Source of the DNA: Cardiocondyla obscurior
Lineage: Eukaryota > Arthropoda > Insecta > Hymenoptera > Formicidae
DNA length: 64,000 nt
NCBI RefSeq assembly: GCF_019399895.1
Contig: NC_091865.1
Coordinates: 3,973,001 to 4,037,000 of the forward strand
Reading direction: 5' to 3'
Of the stretch, positions 27,478-38,929 are shown in pieces. How positions within the stretch are numbered: position 1 is the stretch's first letter; each line of letters begins with the position of its first letter. Below the pieces are notes generated by a model that had not been told where the DNA came from, ran no database searches, and saw nothing but the letters and a program-made list of their open reading frames with translations. The translations under genes were made by a program, and so were the position numbers.

Positions 27478-27666
27478 CTCCTGCGTCCTCTTCTCTCCTT
27501 ATCTCTCTTCTTCTTTCTCTCTCTCTCTCTCTTTCTGCTTCTCTTTTTTTACTCCACCCATTCTCTCTTCCCGGCTCTTTCGTCGTTACATCTCCCACTC
27601 TATTTTCTCTCACGGATCTTCCTCCGATTCCTGTACCTGTCTCGATATCCTTCCCCTCTCCCCCCT
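27478..27666. repeat. long pyrimidine-rich tract with CT microsatellite
   Basis: About 190 bases in which the plus strand is overwhelmingly C/T, including a CT dinucleotide run near 27515-27532. The tract produces open frames of 98 codons on plus (Ser/Leu/Phe-rich) and 117 on minus (Arg/Glu-rich) that should not be read as proteins. Similar but weaker pyrimidine bias continues to about 27830. Confidence 0.8.
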
Positions 27667-27839
27667 GCGTTCTTTCATCCTCGACGTGGTTCAAGTGGCG
27701 TCTAAGCGCACTACTGGAAGCAGCCGAAGAGGATCGTTCCTCTCGCCCCGTCTCTTCGCACACCTTTCCCTCCGCTTTCTCGGCTCTTCCGCTGTATCGT
27801 CCGCTCTCTTCTTCCCCCGCTTTCATCCTCGACGTTCTC

Positions 27840-28560
27840 CTTTAGTCTAGAGGCGGACTTGACGTTTAGCCTCGAGCACTCGCCACTTTAAAATTCCTCC
27901 TAATCTCAGTAACCGACGTCGTGTTCCACGTAAGCCATCTCTTTACCTCTTCCGTTCTTGTTTCCCCCGAGTACTTCTCTCCGTCGGCGAACATCGTGCT
28001 CTTTTCTGCCGTCTACTATCCACGTTGAGCGTTAATGACGACGATAAAAAGATTAACGGGATTGCCCGCAGTGGATTTGAGCCTATGGGTGCCTACGGGG
28101 GCATTCCAACCCAGCGAGAATTAGGCGGGTGGAAGAGAATGGCGCCGTGCTGGAAGAGCGCCCGGCGGCTCTGCCGGTGAAATGCATACACGGCAATGGA
28201 GCGGAGCCTGTGTACCTCGTTTAACGTGGAACCCCAGGATGGAGGAATGCGGTACGGATTTTTGGGAGCATATATGTTGAGCGTGCAGAGAGGAATTATT
28301 CCCCGACGGTGAAATTAGTAGTTCACGACATAAATGTATGAGCGTTATGCATCATATTCGCGATATCATTTAATGTTGATACGCCAATTTTAGGCCACCG
28401 CGAACGTTGTATGTTCGTTGAACGGAAACGGGTTTTCGTCAGCCAGTTTCGCGCGCGTCCCATCGTATTTCGAACGATAAAATTTGCATACGTCACGCAA
28501 AATTTAAAATGCGCGGCATTGGAGAAAAAGTGTGAATAATACAATCACCTCATTCCGCGC
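27840..28560. other. CpG-rich stretch, no gene recognised
   Basis: Moderately GC-rich, with G-rich strings around 28075-28220. The only open frame of note is 73 codons on minus (28323-28544). No motif recognised. Confidence 0.5.
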
Positions 28561-29060
28561 ATTAAATGTTTTTCCACGTCGGCTCGCCGAGCGGCAAAAA
28601 CAACGTAAGCGTAATTGTAACGCAATTGCTTCGTGACCGTTTGATCGATCGACGGGAAAATTTGTCGTCGCGCGCAAATTGCAACTTTCAACTTATGTAA
28701 AATAATCTGGCGACAAAAACGCCGGAGCGTCGCTTCTCTCCCTCTCGTTTACCCGCTTGTTTAGTAGCTATTCGCGTACTACGGCTCTGTTGTTTATCTG
28801 CGCTGCCGCTGAAAAAATAATCGATCGCAACGTTAATTGCAACGTTGGCCGGCCGCGGCCGAATAATACCACCTAGACACCAAGCCCGAATTATATGTAA
28901 ATAACAAATGACCAGGCATTTCGGCGAAACCGGATGATAAACGCCCGGCGCGAACGAGCGGCCGCCCGACGAGCGTTTTCCAATTAATGGATTTCCGGCT
29001 TTATCTGACTAGCGGCTAGTAGGTATCGTTCGTGTGCGGCCAGCGAGGCGCGAATTTATT
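28561..29060. promoter_or_regulatory. possible cis-regulatory block
   Basis: Non-repetitive sequence combining many intact CpGs with TAAT-core sites (for example the CAATTAATGG string near 28980 and GTTAATTGC near 28831), and no sustained open frame on the central part. Conserved noncoding enhancers of insects often look like this, but conservation cannot be judged from one sequence, so the call is tentative. Confidence 0.2.
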
Positions 29061-31522
29061 CACAGGTAAGTGCATCGTTGCGCAGGTGCGCGTCAACGAT
29101 GCGAGGAATAAATCTCGTTTTCGACGATAGAGCGTGCATGACACCACGATGACGCGTTGAGCCGCGAGCGCGGTTTCGATGATTTTTATTCGTCCGGGCT
29201 TTCGGGCGCATACCCTCGGCAAATCCCGTCCAAATCCCACAAAATTGGCAGCCGCGCACATTCGAATATACACATACGATAAATTATGAAAATCGACGTT
29301 AGCAACTTCCGATTAAATTATTTAAACGGCCTGGCTGATTTCTATTGTATGCACGAAATTGTGTGATAGAGCAATATTAAACAGACAGATGATAAAGAGG
29401 GGAAACACAATATTTTCCATCAAGGCTCGTTTGAATTTCCAGTGCAAACTAGATTGTAAAGTAAACGTTCCGGTGTACGTTCCGGTGTACATTTCGAGAT
29501 CGATATTCACGATGAATAAATGTTTCGCTACCTTCTTTGCAATTAGTTTTTTTTTATTTTTTAAATTAAAATTCTTTTTTTTTATTGATGCGTTATGTCT
29601 TGCTATATTTATCGAACAGTGTGGTACAGTTTACTGTTTACGATTACTAGCGAACGACCTGGTAACATTCAACCGGCCTGCTGGGAAATCTCTTGCGCTC
29701 TCGACTGCAAGATACAACCCTAAATGTGTACCCTGGCACGTTAACTTAATTGTATTAGTTACGACCGATCAGTACATAGACGTATACGTATACGTAATTA
29801 CTAAAACACCACGTTGCTATTTTTGCGATAGTTGCGATATCTGTATGTTCAATATATCACGTTTCTTTAATGAATTATAGTTTCCGCATGTAAATATTCT
29901 ATTTATTTTATTTTTCTAGAAGCCGTAGACAGAGTGTAACAAATATTTTAATTCGATTAACGCTTTAAGTACAAAATTAGAAAAATAAAAAGCGATCAAA
30001 GTACAATATGTTGATTAAAATGGTAACAGCATCTGTGACGGTGCACCTTGGAATATTGTGGAACATTCCAATATTCGCTGCGTCTCCGCAATGGCATCCA
30101 CATTGTACAATGGCACCTACATGTCAACGTCTGCTAATGTCAGTGTGTTGCCACCGCAATGTGCGGTATTGCGTCGGGGCTTCCCAGCTTAGAATTACAA
30201 ACAAACGCGATTACGCTACTCCCTTACAGGGTATAAGGTCCACGTGTCACTAGTCAATGGTAACTTGATAGATCGATCGACAATGGAACGCGGCCGTTGC
30301 CCTCCGCGGACTCCATTCTCTGATTTTTAAACCCTTCGTAGTAGCACGTTATAATTCCGCGGCAATCACGAGCAAAAAGAACTTACGTTTTATTAGCTGC
30401 GTGGCCGTACGTGTTTTTGATCTGTTGGATAATACGGAGTATTTACAGTCGAGATGAGAGAGGAAGAAGAAAATTAAACTCGCATTAAAATACGTGCTAA
30501 AATTTATGAAAAAGATTCTTTTACACTCGAAGTGAAGAAAATAAAAAGGCGGAAATAACCCTGTTCTGTCTGCCGTTACATTTTTATACGCGAATTACCT
30601 TACTGGAGCTTAAAACTTGAAAAAATTTTTTTTAATTTGACTGAATTTTTTATAAGACATTGAAATACTTAAAAATATTGTTCAGAAACATTTAAAAAAA
30701 TTAACGTCGAAAATGTAGGTCGACATTAAAGCCGATAAAAGTTAGCGTCGGTACTACTACACTAGCTATAGTTCTAAAACAGTGTTTATCGTGTCTTCAG
30801 GTATTGTTACAATCGAACGTACGTGATACCGCGTATCGCAATCGAGCCATCTAATTATTGTTGATAGCAGAACGCAATCCGCGCCTTGGAGTAGACGGCT
30901 TGAATTAATCGACGAATTACCGTAGCCGATAACTTTATGGACCGGCATGGACGAGGATAACACTTAAGTGTCGCAATTATAGAGGATCTACTCCGGGATA
31001 TAACCCGCGCTACGACTACCTCTGGTACGCTTCATCCATTTAATTAAGGGTCATCAATGAGTTTACAATTTCGTTATCATTACTTCGAGTGCGACCGCGG
31101 GGGGGCCCCTTTTACGATCAGTAATTTGCAAGCTCCATTCTATCGATAACGCATACCGTTCGCATTATAAAGTTGACGTTCCGAGCGTTATATTCGCAGC
31201 ATTTCTCCGTTTATTCGATTCTTCTTTTCTTCATGCCGCATTCTTAATGTCATTGCCGTGTCGCTGATCGTTTCGTTTGCATTTATCGGATTCGCCGACT
31301 GCATTCATTGCGCGGACGACCTAGGATCGTTAAAGCAGCTGCCTTCGAGATGGTATCGTTAAAGACAATGTTCGTAAGTAAGAGAGAAAGCAGCGACGTC
31401 AGCCACGAATAGTAACTGTGGCGCAACAGGCTCTATTAGTCATTTTCTGTTCCTTAATAAAATTTCTTTTTTAATCGCACGGAATATAGTAACGCAGTAA
31501 AACGATCGTAACTCATTATGCA
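29061..31522. other. no recognisable gene; small repeats
   Basis: A plus frame of 173 codons at 29359-29880 crosses poly-T runs and has no recognised motif. A 12-bp unit is tandemly duplicated exactly at 29467-29490 (GTTCCGGTGTAC twice). Near 30049-30112 there are nested short inverted repeats around GGAATATT and a 12-bp palindrome CATTGTACAATG. The remainder shows nothing recognisable. Confidence 0.5.
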
Positions 31523-32045
31523 CATTAATATCCGTCCGTTTATATCATAGAATGTAATAAGTAGAAAACATTCAACTATTTGCAAAGTCAAAGCACTGAT
31601 AAGTGATCTAACATAATGCACGGTTAGAGGATTACCGCTAAATTGCCCATTTCGATAACAATCTTAACGATATCGTCAAAGGAATTTATCTGCTAATTTA
31701 ACATGCAATTAGTGGAAGTTTATAATATTCAGCGTCGGTCGTTATTGACGATAGAACGGTATAACTTGCGCGTTACGGCGCATTAATATCCGTCCGTTTA
31801 TATCATAGAATGTAATAAGTAGAAAACATTCAACTATTTGCAAAGTCAAAGCACTGATAAGTGATCTAACATAATGCACGGTTAGAGGATTACCGCTAAA
31901 TTGCCCATTTCGATAACAATCTTAACGATATCGTCAAAGGAATTTATCTGCTAATTTAACATGCAATTAGTGGAAGTTTATAATATTCAGCGTCGGTCGT
32001 TATTGACGATAGAACGGTATAACTTGCGCGTTACGGCGCATTAAT
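31523..32045. repeat. exact 258-bp tandem duplication
   Basis: Bases 31523-31780 are repeated without any difference I can find at 31781-32038, and a further 7 bases (CATTAAT, 32039-32045) begin a third copy before similarity stops. The same 7 bases start each unit, so the duplication could have arisen by unequal exchange or template switching at this 7-base microhomology. The unit has no open frame of note and no transposon-end features. Zero divergence implies a very recent duplication, a homogenised repeat, or an assembly artefact. Confidence 0.97.
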
Positions 32046-33299
32046 GCCACACACATGGTAAAAAGAAACAAATTGCGAAGAGAAGCAAAAAAGGAAGACG
32101 GCGTCGTCATAAGATTGCATTGCCGTGGATTTTACCAAAGTCGCAGTAAATCCGACGACTTTTTCCCCGCGTGTGTTTAAAGCGGCCGCACGTTAACCGC
32201 ACTCGAGCAACCACGCTCATTTATGTTGCGGTTACACGGCACAGCTCCGGCAAATCGTTCGTACTGCGATCTCGGGCGTGGATCTTTCGTCTGGACATTT
32301 CACGGTCGAGAAACGGGAATAAAGGCGTATTAAAGTACGAGCACAAGCGATAAAGTGCCTTTATTCTAGATTGGTCCACTACGGAAAGTGCTAGGAAAGA
32401 AAGGGGGACGCGGCTATTCGTCACGTCATCTTACAAGCCACCATCGTCATTTAATTAATGCCCTGTTGCATTGTTATATTCAATGCCAAGACAGTTTACT
32501 AACGAGTTTCTCGCGTTTTAATTTCTCCCTTTAATCCTTTAATATTATACAATTCTCGAGGCGTCTTAAAAATCTCAGGTCGAACAATTTTCTTTTTTTT
32601 TTCTGTTTTTTTTTTACTCCGAGCGAGAGATTAATCTGAAGTTAAATTGAGGAATTATAAGATTTTATAATTTACTTGCATCTCTTTAATTCTTTAAAAC
32701 TTAATTTCAAATTTCTGATATCTCAAGAAATAATAATTAAAGCTTAATTGGAACTTAATTTTAACTGCAGCGTGAAGAATAAAGTTTTTTTTTTTTCCTC
32801 GAGAGCGAAACTTTTCTCGCTTTGCTTACGAAAATCGACCTCTCGTTTCGACCTGCCGCAACGAGTTTCGTCAAATCAACCGGCTCAAGGAGAAACTCTG
32901 TACAGCCCTCGTAAAGCGCTTTTCACCCGACCCAGCTTATATCGCGAAAGTTTCGACCAAACTCTCTTTAACCCACATACGTGTAGCGTATCATCTGCGG
33001 AGCTTTCTAAGTAGAGAAACAAGCAAGTTTCGTTGGGATCTCTCTGCTCGCCTCCGTATTCCTGAAAATACAAATTTCCACGACCGCGTATAAAACTTCT
33101 CTGTTACAAGACGAAGGAAGTAATATCATCTGAAGAAAACGCATAAATTTTTGGAATATTTCATTCCTTTTGCACATCCTTGTTAGAACTTTTATATATT
33201 CCGATCCAATATTATGACTTGCAAAATGTATATCTGGGTACATTTTATTTCCTTCACTCATTCGTATGAATAACAAATTAATTAAGCACTTTTATTTTC
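32046..33299. other. no recognisable gene
   Basis: Mixed then AT-rich (32440-32800). Frames of 60-89 codons occur on both strands and carry no recognisable motif. Poly-T stretches lie near 32592 and 32786. Confidence 0.55.
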
Positions 33300-33960
33300 C
33301 AATGTCTGCGAAGCGCTAAGGAATGATTGCTCCTTGAGCCGGCCTCGAGATACGCGAAATCAAGGAAATGGACGCGTTTCAACTCGTGATAAATCCTTAT
33401 TATTTATATACATCACGCGGCGTTGCGCGGGATGAAATCCAGGTATACCGACGGTTTGCTTCAGTAAATCCGTGTAAGGCCGTTCGCTCTCGCGAGGATC
33501 TTCGCGTATGACGAAGACGAAGTCATTTCTCGATTTGCCGAGGCACGTCGCGTGCTCGGTTGGATTTTGCTCCGGTCCCGGCAACATATCAAGAGCCTGG
33601 GAGAGGCGTAAAGCGGAACGGCGCGAACGCGAGGCTTCGTGGAGGATCACGAGTTGAATCGCGGCGCTTCCGTGCCGCGAAAACAACACGGGGCCACACG
33701 GTTTACCAGCGCGCGTACACGCCGCACCGCCACCTCGCCCGTCCCGCGCCGCCGTCTCGCGTAAACCGAACAAGCTCACGTCGTTTATGAATAATGATAA
33801 TGGCCCGTTTATCCTCGCGGGAACAATAGGCGAGTTATGCGCCATCGTTTCGCGTGGGTGGAGAAGGACTCTCGAAAAGATAACGGATGCGTAAGCGTGT
33901 CTTCATCGTTCGGCCGGTGCTCTCGACGGTGCTTAATTAACCTTATAGTTTTGTTGCAAA
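33300..33960. other. CpG-rich island, no gene recognised
   Basis: Dense CpG with a 161-codon frame on minus (33360-33845) overlapped by a 76-codon frame on plus. The minus-strand translation has no recognised domain. A promoter-type island or compositional patch are both possible. Confidence 0.45.
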
Positions 33961-34835
33961 ACAGATGCGAATAATCGGTATCGTCTATTTATTTTATTTC
34001 ATTTTATTTTAATTTTTCTTTTCCTCCTCGTGAAATGTATCCATTTGAGCCGGTGGCTACGTTTGCATGGGAACTGAGTAAACGAGAGTGTATATACAAC
34101 TCGCTTGTGTAAGAGGAACAAATACCGCGGCTGATATACAATTTATATGGGGGCAGCGCGTTATCGCGAGCGATCGCTCCATTAACGATCCGTTTATTAA
34201 AGTAATATTTTTGCCATTATCTAGCCGGTATATCTATTTAATGACATCAGATATTTAGAATATTTCCGTGTGATTAATTATAGTTACAAAATGCGAGATA
34301 GAGAACGTAGAACACGTTGAGATATATGTATAATATATCTCTTGAAATGGATCACCGGTCCTACAAATATCACTTACATTCACATAAGGGAAAATGCTGA
34401 CGCCGTGAGAACCTTAGCGAGCGATCGCACACTTGGTCGATTATCGAGACTGATTGGTTACCTTCGACGTTGCAAAGGCAAACGAATCACTATCACATAC
34501 CGGAGAGAAGAATTTTTATATGCTACGCGGCTGAAAGCTCTTCTATGTGCGCGCATTTCATATTTTAGCGGCCGGCGAGACGGAGCAAGATTTTCGATTA
34601 ACGACAAACGACGACGGATCCGCGGCGGAAAGTAATTTATCAGGCATCGACCATTATAAACCACTTTTGGGGGAGATCCGCGTGAGTCCAAACGTTCAAC
34701 GATTCAGTAAATCGCAATAACAAGCGGCAATTAATCATCGGTGTTTTAACTATCGATGAAAAGCAGTCTCCCTTCCTCTCCCTGCTCAAATACGCGGGCC
34801 GTTAAACGTAGAACAGAAACTCGCGTTAATAATCG
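33961..34835. other. no recognisable gene
   Basis: Mixed sequence with a 97-codon plus frame (34342-34635) and a 77-codon minus frame on top of it. No recognised motif. Confidence 0.5.
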
Positions 34836-35120
34836 TCAGCGGCGCGCGGCTGGATTTTCTGTCTCGTGAAACCAGAGCGTGGACAGATCGGGCCGATCCG
34901 AATGGGTGATGAGGCAGATAGGAGAGACAAGCACGGATAATTGTCCGTCGAACTGCACTTCATAGGTAACCGAATCGCTGTCCTTCATGCCGTAAACACA
35001 TTTAACGGACATATCGCTTTGGAAGCGTGAGACTGGAACCCAGGTCTCCCGCAGGGTCGTCCATGTCACAGGATAAATTACGTACATCACTAGTAAACTC
35101 CATTTTGCAGGAAAATCGAA
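34836..35120 (-). other. exon-like open frame, family unknown
   Basis: The minus strand is open from an in-frame TAA just upstream of about 35135 to a TGA at 34836, about 90-95 codons. The codons look balanced rather than compositionally driven. The peptide has a hydrophobic stretch ending in VIYPVTW, then a core with RFQSDMSVKCVYG and YEVQFDGQL. Possible acceptors include TTACTAG near 35092 and TTCCAG near 35036. The spacing faintly recalls a strand of an immunoglobulin-type domain, but I do not recognise a family. It could be a terminal coding exon or a chance frame. Confidence 0.18.
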
Positions 35121-36511
35121 TTCATCTTTGTGATTAAGTTACTCTTCAAAATTATTATTCAGCATGCCATAAATGGATCGTACTTGCGATTAAACCAATC
35201 GCAAAAAAATTATATTCGCTATTTGATTTAATGAATTTCAATCAACAGCGTAGAAACAATATTGAACGTGAAGTTGCAGTTTAACGAAGATTGTGAGTAA
35301 ATTATTAAACGTTAAACGTAAATAACATAAAAATACTTTACGTCATATTACATTCAGAGATATTTTCTATAAAGATGTGTATATACTTAGCGAACGGTTC
35401 GTCGACGACGTGCGTTGTTGGCGTGTTACGTTTGTAGTGATTGATTTATTTATGAATGTTCGCAAAGTGTACACATACACCTTTAGAAGATCGATAAGCC
35501 TCATCTTGATTTCCCAGCCAGTCGCGGCTCACGAAGCTATTTAAGAAACGCGACAGCTCGTCTACCTTTCTCAAACGCGATAGGACGAGGTTCGTACGCG
35601 AAGCATCCCCGCATTTTGCATGCTCACGTCCTTACTAATTTATTCCGAAATTATCTCGCATCGGCGGTTCATCATCCGCGAGACGATACGCGTCGTGCTT
35701 CTCGTCTGGAACTTAGAGGCCACGGCTAAATTGCTAGTCCCGCGTGACATTCTCGTTGCCTCAAGTGCTTCATCTTGCCTACGACTACGGTGCTATGCCG
35801 CGAACCCGCGGAAAACCGAGAGGCTCTATACTTAGACATTTCTCCTCTAAACACTTGGCCCTGCTCCCGAAAGACCGGAAAAATATATGGCCCGTCAAAA
35901 CACGCCCGGGCGTAACACCCGCAGACCCAGTAGACCAGCGCAGAAGTGGCGTGTGTCAGGTACCGTGTGTTGTAGGTGGGATTTCGAGGCTATATACTGG
36001 CGGCGCAATATTTCCCTTGCGCGAAATTCGTGATTCAAACGCCGAGTATTTGCTCTTCTTCTATCTTTACCGGCATTGCTTCGTACGATTCTTCGCTGCG
36101 AAAGCTCGCGCCTTCTATTTTGGTAATAAAAAAAAAAATAAAAAAACCAAAGCAAAATCAAGCAACGATCTTATAGCTACGAATAGCACATTGTATATAT
36201 TTGTCCATGTGCATTTATATCTTTGTCATTTATTATTAATCATGAATTTAAAATAATCACTTGTGATTACAGCGTCCGAAAGTTTACTTCCTTCACTTAT
36301 TGTGCTTGAAGCTTTAACAAAATAAATTTAGTTCTGGTTTCTCTATAACGCGGAAAATCTCTTCCGTGCTCCATAAAAGACACAGTAAATTCGAGAATAT
36401 AAAATTTGATTTATTTGGCCGTTCCTCATTGCCGTCAGAACGGAAATGTACAGGAGATTGTGACCAATAAAATTATTCAGACTATTAAATTATTTTTGGG
36501 GTTGGTTCAAA
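35121..36511. other. no recognisable gene
   Basis: AT-rich at 35100-35380 and 36110-36500. A 170-codon plus frame at 35744-36256 runs through an A-rich tract (Lys/Asn-rich) and is opposed by an 88-codon minus frame. I treat it as chance. Confidence 0.5.
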
Positions 36512-36519
36512 TCTATCGG

Positions 36520-36858
36520 CTCTATCGACTGTCTCACTCTCTCTCTTTCTGTCTCATTTGGCAAATCAATAACCTATAATATGTAAAAAAAAAATCGCGC
36601 TTGATTACTTTACGGCAATCCCGAAACGACCAACGAATTGGCTGCAGTTCGTATTTACTATGACTATAATTTCGGCGTGCGACACTAATTTTTTCTTCAG
36701 CTCGAAAATAATGGTTGTGTTCGGAGTAGCGAAAAAACATGCTTGAGCGTCAAGTGCATCGAAAAAAAATGTAAACAAACAAGCTCGGCGTCGAGCTCGG
36801 GCGCTTCCAAGAACTCCGCGAGAGAAGGACAGCGATTGACTCTATCGGCTGTCTCACT
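36520..36858. repeat. short spaced direct repeat, 320 bp apart
   Basis: CTCTATCGACTGTCTCAC at 36520-36537 recurs with one change (A to G) at 36840-36857. Both are followed by C/T-rich sequence. They may be two sites for the same DNA-binding protein or parts of a dispersed repeat. Confidence 0.6.
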
Positions 36859-36935
36859 TTCTTACGCGATTCTCTTTTCCTTCAAGGGCCGAAATTTCTA
36901 ACGGCCATTTTAGTCTAGCTGCGGAGGCTCGGGCG
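36780..36935 (+). promoter_or_regulatory. candidate TATA-less promoter
   Basis: A sharp switch from AT-rich to CpG-dense DNA, with the second copy of the spaced repeat (36840-36857) and GCCATTTTAG at 36904-36913. The latter resembles the GCCAT core bound by YY1/Pho-type zinc fingers in promoters of broadly expressed genes. A GGCTCGGGCGCG string follows at 36927. Orientation is inferred from the splice donor downstream at 37745/37746. This is an inference with no transcript evidence. Confidence 0.22.
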
Positions 36936-37745
36936 CGAGGATGTGTTGTTAATCGCTCCGCAATTTCGCGTATTTTCGATCGCGCAAAGAAAGTTTTCGC
37001 ATACGAATATGTGTCGACGTCGTCAACTCGGGAACAAACGATTATTTGTACTCCTGTGTTATTCCACTCGTCGTTCCGTGCTTCGTTTTGAGCCTCGAAA
37101 AAATGCTCCGAAAAAAAAGGTTAGTCGCGAGCGCAGCGTACAGAGCGTCCGGCATGAAGAGCACCGCCGTCCGGCGATTTCCGACTTGCTTCATTCGCCT
37201 CGCCATCTCCTTCGGCGACATTCAGCGGGTTCCGGCGATTGTCATTGTCGGTGCGCGAGATCTTGTCAACGGCTATTGCACCTCGCTCGTCTTCTTCGTC
37301 GCGACCGAGGTTCTCATCTCGTTTCGAGCAAGTGATTTTTGAGAAACTTGAGGAAGATAAAGTGCGCGGAGAACATTTTATCAGAAACGTGGTTTTCGAC
37401 ATATCGCGGCCCGTCTCATTCGCCATCTCTTTCAGAGGATTCCGGCGATCGTCGTTGTCAGAGCGTGAGATCTGCACTTCGCCCGTTTGTTATGTCGCAG
37501 CCAAGGTTTTCGTCCCATTTCGAGCAAGTGATTTTTGAGGAACTCAAGAAAGATAAAGTGCATCGAGTGAGTGTCATTGATTACTGATTATAAAAAAGCA
37601 GAGCAGTGTAATATAGTATTGAGTGATTTTAAGTGTTACAACACGTCAAGATAATCCAGAATATTGCCACGGAGCTTCCCTTCGGAAGGACGGATAAAAA
37701 GATGAAAAGATGAAAAACAGCCTAACCTAACTAGAAAATACAAAA
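36936..37745 (+). other. candidate noncoding or short-coding first exon
   Basis: If the promoter above is real, a first exon could end at 37745, where AAAA is followed by GTAAGTG, a good donor match. The interval holds frames of 130, 98 and 99 codons on plus and 118 on minus, none recognised. It includes a diverged tandem duplication (37185-37565). Plus-strand copies both end in the residues FRASDF followed by a stop, reflecting the repeat. It could equally be a repeat-derived sequence with no gene. Confidence 0.2.
37185..37565. repeat. diverged ~200-bp tandem duplication
   Basis: Copy one is about 37185-37365 and copy two about 37405-37565. Shared blocks include CGCCATCTC (37201 and 37421), TCCGGCGAT (37231 and 37441) and TTTCGAGCAAGTGATTTTTG (37322 and 37518). 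The offset falls from 220 to 210 to 196 bp, so indels have accumulated. The translated copies resemble each other on both strands, so protein similarity alone does not show coding. Confidence 0.85.
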
Positions 37746-38929
37746 GTAAGTGAACCGTAGTAGATCACTGAATTGTGATTTCTTTTATATTTCATGATTT
37801 ATACTTTTGAAAAAATATCCTTCTTTAAAACGAAATCGTTAAACTCGTTCTTTGTAGATTTTTTAATATTCCAAATTAAATTAAAACCCATTTTTCAGCC
37901 ATTGATTTTCATGCATTTTTTGGATTTTTATCGACGGCTATTTCTTTTGTTTTTTTTTTTTTTAATTTTGAAAGACCAATTTTTGATTGCGTGCCTCTTT
38001 CTCGTATGCGTATTCATATCAATTCAATTTTTATCTTTCAAACTGCACACAACAAATAACATTTTTCGAAAAATTGACTAGAAAATTTAATGAAAAGATT
38101 AACTTTTTAAGGCCATTAATTTTCCATTAAATTCGTATTAAATTTCTCGTTCAGTCAGAGAAAAAGCAGACGGGAAACTGATTATACCTGATAATTAGAG
38201 ATCTCTTAGCTACGAGAGCAAACAGTAGTTCGGCTCACAACCATGTCGAGTATCTCGAATCGTTCTAGCTCGACTCCCAAGAGGTGTTAAAATATGCGTG
38301 CGCGTTTGCAAAGCCTTCCACTGCGCAGCACGGTGCTATCCGCCGATGGGGAGCCTAATGAATTATATGAATTTAATGAGCCAAACGTGGCGCCGACAGC
38401 GCGCCGTGTAATCTAATTTTTATTTTTACCATTGAATATGCACCTGCGAGAAATGGATATGAAAGGTCCCCCTATCTTTACACACATTACGTTCCGCCGA
38501 TGTATACGGTGGAATGATAAAACGGTAGACGTCTGCCTGATAGCTTAATGAAATTATTACGATTGTTTCGTTGCTGCGAGCAATACGCGTACCGCCTGCT
38601 TCTTCTTAATTGCGTTTACCATCTCGTTCCACTTCCGCATTTCTGCTTGCTACCGGCTGGTACCCGTTAGTGAAAATAACAATATTATCATAATGTGGCT
38701 TTAATCGATATTTATTGCTCCTAGGATTCTTGTTCCATTTGCTTATCTTGCGTATTGTTACACAATATACATGCAAGATGCAATATTAGAACGTTAAATC
38801 TTTCGATGACTTCTCAAAAATTTTCGCTAGATAGCATTTCCAAGACGCGCTGTGCAACTCGTACCCGAACAAACACCCGATTTTGATCAAGCGAACGGAA
38901 TATTCGCGACAATTCAGTGTACGGTTCGC
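37746..38929. other. no recognisable gene
   Basis: 37790-38110 is AT-rich with a Phe-rich 95-codon plus frame that is probably chance. 38280-38700 is CpG-richer, with no open frame of note and no motif I recognise. Confidence 0.55.

Noticed and set aside
33360..33845. 161-codon minus frame as a gene
   Set aside because: CpG-island location, opposing frame and no recognised domain.
35020..35060. tRNA-like T arm in the minus-strand GAGAC...GTCTC stem
   Set aside because: The loop is 10 bases rather than 7 and the other arms are missing.
37721..37731. CCTAACCTAAC as an insect telomere-type (TTAGG) repeat
   Set aside because: Only two units; a telomeric or interstitial array would need many more.
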